64,000 nt of DNA, from positions 1-64,000 of the forward strand of contig QFZU02000089.1 in the NCBI GenBank assembly GCA_003260025.2. Reading direction: 5' to 3'. The notes below the pieces were generated by a model. The model had not been told where the DNA came from, did no database searches, and was given only the letters and a program-made list of their open reading frames with translations. Source of the DNA: Microbispora triticiradicis (lineage in GTDB: Bacteria > Actinomycetota > Actinomycetes > Streptosporangiales > Streptosporangiaceae). Each line of letters starts with the position of its first letter. Positions within the stretch are counted from its first letter, which is position 1. The translations under genes were made by a program, and so were the position numbers. Positions 37,160 to 44,214 of this stretch are shown here, one piece after another.

Positions 37160-39016
37160 GCGCACGAGCCGGAGCGCCAGCTGGATGTCCAGGGAACGCT
37201 CGGTGTCCTGCCAGCCCGGGCCGAGCAGCTCGCCGATGCGTTCCAGACGACGGGAGACGGTGTTGGGGTGGACGTGCAGCTTCTCGGCGGCGTACGTGGG
37301 ACTGCTCCCCGACTCGAAGTACGCCCCGAGAGTCTGGACCAGTTCGGTCGACCGCTGCCGGTCGTACTCCAGCACGGGCCCGATCGCCACGGCGATGAAT
37401 CCGTCGATGTCCGGGCTGTCGGCCAGCAGGACGCCCAGGAAGCCGAGATCGCCGACCGAGGCCGCGGAGCCGCCGGCCCCGAGGGTCGTCATGGCCTCCA
37501 GACAGCGCAGCGCCTCGGCGAACCCGGACCGGACCGACGCGGGGTCGGAGACCGGACCCGCCGCCGCGACCGTCACCGGAGTGTCCAGCAGAGGGGACAG
37601 CTTGGCGGACACGGCCCGCGCGGCCTCCCCCGGGTCCGACCCCATGAGCAGCAGCACGTTGCACCCGTTCTTGACCGTGTGCAGGCCGCCCATGCTGTGG
37701 GCGTACGACGCGGCCCACACCGCGGCCTTCCCCCTGGCGGCGCCGTCCGTACGGCTCAGCACGACGACGTGGTCGGTGTCGAGGTCCATGCCGAGCCACC
37801 GGGCCCGCTTGCGTAGCCGCTGGGCCGGACGCGGGGGGTTGGCGAGGAGGTCGTCGAGCAGTTCGCCACGGTCGCCCGCCTCAAGCATGCCCGGTTTGCG
37901 GTCCAGCAGCACGAGCACCGCGGCGACCTGCGCGACGATGCCGAGCAGCCGCCGCGCCCATTCGTCCAGCGGCTCCGTGGGGAACACCAGCAGGGTGCCG
38001 AGGTGTCCGTCGCCGGCGAGGACCGGCGCCGCCCACATGCCCTCCAGGTAGAACGGCTCCCGCGCGGCGTGCGCGTTCATCCGGGCCAGCAGGACGAGGT
38101 CCTCGCGTTCCGGCAGCCGTCCCGCCGTGGCCAGGACCGCGCCGTCCGCGGCCCGCAACTGGACCGAGGCCCGAAGGCGGTGCCCGGCCTCCTCGGCCAG
38201 CGTCTGGAAGTTCCCTCCGGAGAGGGCCATGTCCATGAGCCCCTGATGCACCTCGGCGAGGTCCGCCAGGCTGCCGAGCTGGCTCTCCGCCTCCTCCACC
38301 CGGATGCGCAGCGACTCCGCCCGGCCGGTGGCCGCCTCCAGCCACCGGGCTTTCTCGATCATGGCGCTGGCGAGGCTCGCCAGCGAGCTCAGCAGCGAGA
38401 TCTCGTCCACCTTGAAGTGGCGGACGTTCCGGTCACCGACGTACAGGATGCCGAACGGCGCCTTCTCGTACACCAGCGGCGCGGCCATGATCGCGTGCAG
38501 CCCCTCCGCCCGCACGACCTCGTCGGTCCGCTCGCTGTGCACGAAACGCTGGTCCACCAGGTAGTCGGGGGTCCAGAACGGCAGGCTGTCGGTGAGCACC
38601 TTGCGCCCAACGCCCCCGGTGTTCGGCAGCCGCAGTCCGACGCTGAGCATCGAGGTGTGGCCGTCCGCCGCGCGGATGCACACCTCCTTCAGGTCGTCGT
38701 CCGGCATGCCGATGTAGGCCATGTCCACGCGCAGCAGCAGCCGCGCCCGCCTCGTCGTCACGTTGAGCAGGACGTCGAGATCCGGCGGCTTGGCGAGCTC
38801 CCTGGCCGTGTCGACGAGCGTCGCGAAGGTCCCCTCACGCTGCTGGTGCCGTTCGAGCTGGGCGTGCACCGCGAGGCTCAGGCGCTTGGCCCGCTCCAGT
38901 TCCTCGAGCCCTTCACCGGTCACCCCGTTTCTCCGTGCCACGGCCACGACCATCTCGAACTCGTCCGGCGACCCCTCCCGCGCCAGGAGTTCGAGAAAGG
39001 ACAGCGTGTCAGCCAT
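37103..39016 (-). CDS. GAF-domain PucR/CdaR-type transcriptional regulator
   Basis: The 637-residue regulator has a central GAF-like sensor (about 75-220, with VLLNVTTRRARLLLRVDMAYIG and APLVYEKAPFGILYVGD), a coiled-coil stretch (about 225-255), a second poorly defined sensor region, and a C-terminal PucR helix-turn-helix, AAEKLHVHPNTVSRRLERI (near 590). The ligand is unknown; such proteins often respond to small metabolites. A TATACT -10-like box precedes it, and its divergent upstream region has several palindromes. Its own promoter does not show the SARP repeats, so it may act above or beside the SARP. Confidence 0.88.
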   Translation of the reverse strand: MADTLSFLELLAREGSPDEFEMVVAVARRNGVTGEGLEELERAKRLSLAVHAQLERHQQREGTFATLVDTARELAKPPDLDVLLNVTTRRARLLLRVDMAYIGMPDDDLKEVCIRAADGHTSMLSVGLRLPNTGGVGRKVLTDSLPFWTPDYLVDQRFVHSERTDEVVRAEGLHAIMAAPLVYEKAPFGILYVGDRNVRHFKVDEISLLSSLASLASAMIEKARWLEAATGRAESLRIRVEEAESQLGSLADLAEVHQGLMDMALSGGNFQTLAEEAGHRLRASVQLRAADGAVLATAGRLPEREDLVLLARMNAHAAREPFYLEGMWAAPVLAGDGHLGTLLVFPTEPLDEWARRLLGIVAQVAAVLVLLDRKPGMLEAGDRGELLDDLLANPPRPAQRLRKRARWLGMDLDTDHVVVLSRTDGAARGKAAVWAASYAHSMGGLHTVKNGCNVLLLMGSDPGEAARAVSAKLSPLLDTPVTVAAAGPVSDPASVRSGFAEALRCLEAMTTLGAGGSAASVGDLGFLGVLLADSPDIDGFIAVAIGPVLEYDRQRSTELVQTLGAYFESGSSPTYAAEKLHVHPNTVSRRLERIGELLGPGWQDTERSLDIQLALRLVRLRHLLGGSITPGTGREGG

Positions 39017-39551
39017 ACATCGCCTCGCAATCGGGAAACTGGCGGGGCTCGCGACCGTCCGTGCGGGGGTGGCGGAGGAGCCCGTGTGGCGGACACGGGG
39101 ACGAAACGGCGAGTATAACCCGTTGACTCGTCGTCACAGCAGGGCCCTTTCCTGGGGGTGATGGAGGCCGGGCACGAGGGTGCAGGCTGGTCACTCGATA
39201 GGCGAAATGTCCGTCCTTACCGTCCTACATGTCAACTAGATGTCAAGTTGACACGGACCTTAACCACGCGTCGGATCGACTGGCGGATGGTGCTTCCATC
39301 GCCGCCGCCAGGTCCGGTTGAGGTGATCATAACTGCCGCCGGCCGCCTCGTGACCCCGGCGAACACCCCTGCCTGCCTCCTGTTCAGCGCCGCCGCCTCG
39401 CCCGCTCCCGGGTTCCCGCCATCGGGCGACACGGTGACTCCGTCACCATCCGAGACCGGAAAGTGTGTTGTGCCACAACCTTTCCCGGCCTCCCCTCACC
39501 GGGTGAAAGTTAGCATAAGCCGTATTGCCGACAAGGAGGGAGAGAAACAAC
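39017..39551. promoter_or_regulatory. Divergent regulatory region with three inverted repeats
   Basis: This 535-bp region separates the PucR gene and the methyltransferase. It holds a minus-strand -10-like TATACT (39117-39112), the inverted repeat TGTCAACT-N8-AGTTGACA (39230-39253, overlapping a TTGACA), GGTGAC-N3-GTCACC (39433-39447) and GTTGTG-N1-CACAAC (39467-39479). TAGCAT lies just upstream of the methyltransferase ribosome site. No gene is seen. One of the palindromes may bind the PucR protein. Confidence 0.5.
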
Positions 39552-40316
39552 GTGACCCTGGAGGCAAAGAGTTACTTACGTTCACTAGAACGAAGTCAGC
39601 GCTCGCGAACACGAACCGACCGTCCGAGCGTGTTCAGCATGTACGACCGAGAATGGGACCTCCTGCCCGAGGTTTTCGCTCCCATCTATTCTCCTTCGAC
39701 TCAGATCGCGATGGGATTCCTGGGACTCGTGGAAGACCCGGACGTTCCCCGCTGGGGCTCCCTTCTCGAAATGGGATCGGGCACCGGACTGATCTCCGTG
39801 TCGGCCGCGCTGGCCGGGTGCGCGCACGTGGTGGCGCTCGACATCAACCCGGAGGCGGCCCGCAACACGGCGATGAACGCCACGCGCCACGGTGTGGCCG
39901 ACCGGGTGGACGCCCGATGCAGCGACCTGTTCACGTCACTCGGGGAAGGCGAGCGCTTCGACCTCGTTTTCTGGAGTTCGAATTACGTGCTGGCCCCGCC
40001 CGGATTCGAATACGCCAACATGCACGACCGGGCGTACGTCGACGCGGGTTACCAAGCGCACCGCCGATTTCTCCAGGAAGTGCCGAACTGGCTCACCCCG
40101 GACGGCATCGCACTCATTCATTTCAGCACCCGCGGCGATCTGGTGGCCCTCCTGCGGGGCGCCGGGGACGGCGACCGCAGCCTGCGCCTGCTGGCCGACC
40201 GGACGGTGCGGGAAGGAGAACTCGACATAGAGCACATGCTGCTCGAAGTGACGGTGAGCGCGCCGCGGCGGCGGGATCTCGCCTTCGCCGGCTCGAACGG
40301 CACCGCGCACGTGTGA
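39552..40316 (+). CDS. SAM-dependent methyltransferase, class I
   Basis: The 254-residue protein has a class I Rossmann SAM site LLEMGSGTGLISV (near 72-84), VVALDINPEAARNTAMNA and FDLVFWSSNYVLAPPG, closest in style to HemK/small-molecule methyltransferases. GTG 39552 is chosen because an AAGGAGGGAGAG ribosome site lies before it; a TTG further up would contain that site. The substrate is unknown. The kynurenine-derived ring (compare 3-hydroxykynurenine methyltransferases in actinomycin and sibiromycin pathways) or the amino acid from the carrier pathway are possible. Confidence 0.8.
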   Translation: MTLEAKSYLRSLERSQRSRTRTDRPSVFSMYDREWDLLPEVFAPIYSPSTQIAMGFLGLVEDPDVPRWGSLLEMGSGTGLISVSAALAGCAHVVALDINPEAARNTAMNATRHGVADRVDARCSDLFTSLGEGERFDLVFWSSNYVLAPPGFEYANMHDRAYVDAGYQAHRRFLQEVPNWLTPDGIALIHFSTRGDLVALLRGAGDGDRSLRLLADRTVREGELDIEHMLLEVTVSAPRRRDLAFAGSNGTAHV

Positions 40317-40690
40317 TCGGCTGAAGTCGGTCCAGGATTCACCCAAAGCCTCTCCCTCCCTCCTCGCGGTTCTCCCCGTGCCACGCGCCTTGTTCGCGAA
40401 TCTGGGCAGGACACCGCATCGACCCTCCTGGCCCACGCGACCCTCCGCGTGTTCGGCGCCTCTATTCGCGTGCGGCGCGGACAATCGCCCTGACGCCTCA
40501 CCCGGTTCATCGTCGCCCGCGGGCCGCCACGCCGTTTCCCCGAACCCGGCATTTCTCCCTGCGACCTGAGAAAGCGCCGCACGGCCGCGGTGCCCCTTTC
40601 CTGACGATCCACCCGTAGATTCCCCGATCCGCGCGGGGCTCCGTCCGGGTTACCGCCATCCCGGCACGTCACGAGAGGTCCGCCCCCGAT
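40317..40690. other. Intergenic region between convergent genes, no gene seen
   Basis: The stretch between the methyltransferase and the glycerophosphodiesterase carries short open frames without coding character. Nothing else is recognised except the hairpin at its right end. Confidence 0.5.
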
Positions 40691-40722
40691 CCGTACGGCG
40701 CTGTTCGCGCGGCGCCGTACGG
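40691..40722. terminator. Hairpin with 11-bp perfect stem
   Basis: ccgtacggcgc (40691-40701) pairs perfectly with 40712-40722 around a 10-base loop. It lies 31 bp downstream of the end of the minus-strand phosphodiesterase gene and also serves the convergent side. Likely terminator. Confidence 0.65.
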
Positions 40723-40752
40723 CGGGGACGGGCGGCAGGGACGGGCGGCGGG

Positions 40753-41949
40753 TCAGCGTTCGGCGCGTGCCGCGACGCCGATGTCGGTGTTGTCGGTGAA
40801 GACTCCGTCGACGCCCGCGGCGAAGAACCTCTTCAGCTCGCCGAACAGGTCGCCGTAGTCGCCGTCCCGGTCCGACGACCGGAAGTCCTTCGGCAGGGTG
40901 TCGTTCTCGGCGCGGAACGTGTACGCGTGCACCACGAGGCCCGCGCGGTGGGCGTCCCGGACCAGGTTGGTGGCCTGGCCCAGCGTGCCGTCCGGGTTCC
41001 GTCCGATGACCATGTCCTTGTCCGGGCCGATGCCGGCGGCGTAGGTGGCGATCTCCCGCAGTCCGGCCGGAGTGACCAGGTCGGCGTAGGTGCGCGGGTC
41101 GCCGGACTCGGCGAAGTCGGGCGGTGCGCCGTCCTTGTAGAGCAACTGGATCAACGGCACCCGCAGCCGCTTGTGGAGTTCCTTGAGATTTCCCACCTCG
41201 AAGGACTGCACGATCACCTTGGCCCGCGGCGTGTTCAGCCCGTTGGCCTCCAGCGCGCGGACGAGCTTGGGTTCCATGGGCATGCCGAGCTTGCGGTAGT
41301 AGGTGGGGTTCTTCGTCTCCGGATACATGCCCACGTCCCGGCCGAGCTCCCGCGAGAGCCGCCGGGTCAGGTCGATGATCTCCTGGAACGTCGGGATCTG
41401 GTAGCGGCCGTCGTAAATCGTGGTGTGCTGGCGGATCGACGGCTCGTCCTCCCTGCAGCGCAGGGTCTTCAGCTCGGCCAGCGTGAAGTCCTCGGCGAAC
41501 CAGCCGGTCATCTCCCAGCCGTCGAGGCTCCTGGTCTTCATGCGCCCGGCGAACTCGGGATGGTCCGCGACGTCCGTCGTCGAGCCGATCTCGGGCGAGT
41601 GCGAGGCCACCAGGACGCCGTCCTTGGTCAGCACCAGGTCCGGCTCGATGTAGTCCGCCCCCATGCGCACCGCCAGTTCGTACCCGGCGAGAGTGTGTTC
41701 GGGCCGGTACGCCGAGGCGCCACGATGCGCGATGATCACCGGCCCGGACGTCTGGCCGCCCAGGACACCGGTGCGCTGCGCGGTGGCGTCCGCGGCGGGC
41801 AGCACGGCGACCGTCGCCAGCACGCTCATCGCCACGGCCGCGCCGGCGCGCGCCGCCCTCCCCCGCCGTGACCGCAGGCGGACGGGCGCCGAGTTCGCCG
41901 GTTCTGAGGGAGCGGGTGGCGCAGGAAGCCTCCGCGGGTTCGATGTCAT
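40753..41949 (-). CDS. Secreted glycerophosphodiester phosphodiesterase
   Basis: The 398-residue enzyme hydrolyses glycerophosphodiesters to glycerol-3-phosphate and an alcohol. A basic N-terminus and a hydrophobic segment (AAVAMSVLATVAVLP) indicate export. Catalytic marks are IIAHRGASAYRPEHTLAGY, YIEPDLVLTKDG and the C-terminal GVDGVFTDNTDIG. ATG 41949 has GGAG nine bases upstream. It is a typical house-keeping phosphate-scavenging or cell-envelope enzyme; a link to the pathway is not evident. Confidence 0.92.
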   Translation of the reverse strand: MTSNPRRLPAPPAPSEPANSAPVRLRSRRGRAARAGAAVAMSVLATVAVLPAADATAQRTGVLGGQTSGPVIIAHRGASAYRPEHTLAGYELAVRMGADYIEPDLVLTKDGVLVASHSPEIGSTTDVADHPEFAGRMKTRSLDGWEMTGWFAEDFTLAELKTLRCREDEPSIRQHTTIYDGRYQIPTFQEIIDLTRRLSRELGRDVGMYPETKNPTYYRKLGMPMEPKLVRALEANGLNTPRAKVIVQSFEVGNLKELHKRLRVPLIQLLYKDGAPPDFAESGDPRTYADLVTPAGLREIATYAAGIGPDKDMVIGRNPDGTLGQATNLVRDAHRAGLVVHAYTFRAENDTLPKDFRSSDRDGDYGDLFGELKRFFAAGVDGVFTDNTDIGVAARAER

Positions 41950-42199
41950 GACGCGATCTCCTCGACTGGACGCTTCCGGGTGGCACGTCCGGCCCACGCG
42001 CGGCAGGCGGCGGGCGGACCGGCGATGCAATTGCACCAGCGCCCAGGCTCGACGTGCTCTCGTGACGTTCTCGTCCCGCACTGCGCTGCGCTGCACCGGC
42101 TGGCTCGCGAGCTGATGACGGCCTGATCGCGGCTTGATCGCGGGCGGGGTCTCGCGCCGGGACCTGTGACCTGCGCGGAGGGCGTCTCCCGCAGGGCGG

Positions 42200-42232
42200 C
42201 GAGAGCTGGATGATAGGCAGCCCCGTTACGGT
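42200..42232 (+). promoter_or_regulatory. SARP-type promoter of the flavin reductase
   Basis: CGAGAG (42200-42205) and TGATAG (42211-42216) are 11 bp apart, followed after exactly 10 bp by TACGGT (42227-42232). Transcription would start about seven bases later, at the GTG itself (42239), so the messenger is probably leaderless. Confidence 0.65.
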
Positions 42233-42238
42233 CGGAGG

Positions 42239-42814
42239 GTGATCATTCGACGGGATGACCCGAGGACGACACCCCTGCCGCACATCGCCCCGTCGGTCGA
42301 CGGCGACACCTTCCGCGAGGCGATGGCGCAGATGGCGGCACCGCTGACGGTGCTCACGTGCTACGCGCCGGACGGCCGGATGTGCGGCCTGACCGTGAAC
42401 GCCGTGTGCTCGGTCTCCCTGTCTCCGCCCATGCTGCTCGTCTGCCTGAACCGGGCCAACCTGAGCCATGACGCCGTCGTCGGCGCGCGGGAGCTGTGCC
42501 TGCACGTGCTCGAACCCGGCCAGCAGGATCTGGCCCTGCGGTTCGCCTCGCCCGTCGACAGGTTCCGCGGCCTGGACGTCCACCCCGGCCTGGCGCCGGA
42601 GCTGACCGACGTACGGCTGCGCGTGAGCTGTGAGCCGGCCGGCGCGCTGGACGGCGGCGACCACACGATCCTGCTGGCCCGGGTCGTCCGCGTGGTCAGT
42701 CCGGACAGGCGCGACGGCGGCGGGCTCGTCTGGCACCGCCGGAGCGCCGCCCGCGTCTCGCCGCTGCGCCGCCTCAACGACACCATCGGAGAAGGGCTCG
42801 GCGCCACCGCCTGA
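42239..42814 (+). CDS. Flavin reductase-like FMN-binding protein
   Basis: The 191-residue protein matches the flavin-reductase-like domain (MAQMAAPLTVLTCYAPDG, GLTVNAVCSVSLSPPMLLVCLNR, ELCLHVLEPGQQDLALRFA). It would pass electrons from NAD(P)H to free flavin for a two-component oxygenase, or act as a small oxidoreductase. GGAGG touches GTG 42239 directly, too close for a ribosome site, but the promoter geometry places the transcript start there. A leaderless GTG start is thus the best reading. No flavin-dependent partner of the two-component type is seen in the window. Confidence 0.82.
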   Translation: MIIRRDDPRTTPLPHIAPSVDGDTFREAMAQMAAPLTVLTCYAPDGRMCGLTVNAVCSVSLSPPMLLVCLNRANLSHDAVVGARELCLHVLEPGQQDLALRFASPVDRFRGLDVHPGLAPELTDVRLRVSCEPAGALDGGDHTILLARVVRVVSPDRRDGGGLVWHRRSAARVSPLRRLNDTIGEGLGATA

Positions 42815-42886
42815 CCATTCCCCCGGCGTCTTCCGAGCGTTTCCCAGTCGTCCTTCTGACGCCGGCTTCTCAAGCCGCCCTCGCAA

Positions 42887-42906
42887 GGCGCCCTCGAAGG
42901 CGCCTC
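42887..42906. terminator. Short hairpin between convergent genes
   Basis: aggcgcc and ggcgcct flank the loop ctcgaa between the flavin reductase (+) and ABC permease (-) stops. The 188-bp gap is otherwise C-rich, repetitive and without genes. Confidence 0.4.
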
Positions 42907-43001
42907 TGACGCTGCCTGTGGCGGCGCTCTTCACGCCCGCCCCTGGCGCCCGCTCCGCACGCCGCCCCTGGAGGCGTCTCTGCCGCTGCCTCGCCTGGTG
43001 G

Positions 43002-44201
43002 TCAGGTCGTGATGTCCTTGCGGCTGAAGCGGTAGGCGGCGAGTACGCCGAAGACCAGCGCGTACACCAGTGAGACCAGCAGGCCGTCGGCCATGCCGGC
43101 CACGTCGGCGTCGGTGGCGAACAGGCCGATCCACGCCCAGGCGTGGTGGGTGGGCAGCAGGTCGCGGAAGGACCCCAGTGCGGTGATCTGGTCCAGGATC
43201 TGGGAGAGCACCGACGCCAGTGCGGCGCCGCCGACCGCTCCGAGCGGGGCGTCGACGGTCACCGACAGCCAGAGCGCGAGGGCTCCCACCCAGGCGAGCT
43301 GCACCACGGTGTAGCCCACGGCGACCGCCAGCATGACCACGCTGCGGCCGAAGGGGACCGCGTCGCCGGCCGGGCTGGTCGCGTCGCCCGGGCCGTACCA
43401 GATCACGCCGGCGATCAGCGCCACCACGGGCAGCAGGCCGAGCGCGAGGAGGGAGAGCAGCGCGGCCGTCACGGCCTTCTGGCGCAGCAGCCGGAGCCGG
43501 GGCACGGGGATCGCCAGCAGGTATTTCAGGCTCGACCACGACGCCTCGCTCGCGACCGCGTCGCCGAAGAACAACGCGACCACGACCGGCAGCAGCAGCG
43601 AACCCGCCAGGTAGAGGGTGAAGACGACGAAGTTCGGGCCGCTCGTGACCGCGAGGTCGGCGTAGGTCACCGCGCTGCGCGCCGGGTCCTGCCCGCCGAT
43701 CTCGAAGGCCGCGACCAGCACGAGCGGCAGCAGCGCGATCAGTGCGAAGACAAGCTGGGTGCGTCTGCGGCGCCACTGCCTGCGCAGCTCGACCAGGACG
43801 CGGAGGGTTCCCCGCGGCCGGTATCCCGCCGCCGCGCCGGTCCTGGCGTCCGCACCGCCCCCGACGTCCGCACCGGCCTCGCTGTCCGCGCCGGTCGAAG
43901 CACCGGCCGAAGCACCGGCCGAAGCACAGGTGGAGACGCCGAAGGCGGCGCCGAGGTCCCCGCCCGCGCTCCGGCCGGTGGTGCGGCCGGTGCCCGGGCC
44001 CGGGCCGAGGTTCTGGCCCGCGCTCCGGCCCGTGTCGCGGTCGGAGTTCTGGCCGACATCGCGGCCGGTGCGAGGGGCCGTGTTCTGGCCGGTCGTCGCC
44101 GCGTCTCCGTCGTACGGCGGCGCGTCGCGGACCGGACCGCCCGCGTCCTGCCTGGTCACATCCTGGCGGGTGGTCGTCGCCTCGCGTTCCGGAGCGGTCA
44201 C
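43002..44201 (-). CDS. ABC-2 type exporter permease with long disordered N-terminus
   Basis: The 399-residue protein has about 130 N-terminal residues of low complexity (Gly, Thr, Ala, Asp, with TGRSAGQN and GASAG repeats), then a membrane part with about six segments (LVFALIALLPLVLVAAF first) typical of ABC-2 permeases. It would export a substrate together with the ATPase encoded 13 bp upstream. GTG 44201 is the likely start, with GGAG nine bases before. The N-terminal extension looks like an expansion rather than a domain. Confidence 0.85.
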   Translation of the reverse strand: MTAPEREATTTRQDVTRQDAGGPVRDAPPYDGDAATTGQNTAPRTGRDVGQNSDRDTGRSAGQNLGPGPGTGRTTGRSAGGDLGAAFGVSTCASAGASAGASTGADSEAGADVGGGADARTGAAAGYRPRGTLRVLVELRRQWRRRRTQLVFALIALLPLVLVAAFEIGGQDPARSAVTYADLAVTSGPNFVVFTLYLAGSLLLPVVVALFFGDAVASEASWSSLKYLLAIPVPRLRLLRQKAVTAALLSLLALGLLPVVALIAGVIWYGPGDATSPAGDAVPFGRSVVMLAVAVGYTVVQLAWVGALALWLSVTVDAPLGAVGGAALASVLSQILDQITALGSFRDLLPTHHAWAWIGLFATDADVAGMADGLLVSLVYALVFGVLAAYRFSRKDITT

Positions 44202-44214
44202 CGGGTCACACTCC

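Noticed and set aside
40378-40569. Small open frame between the methyltransferase and the phosphodiesterase
   Set aside because: No ribosome site, no third-position bias and no recognisable protein features.
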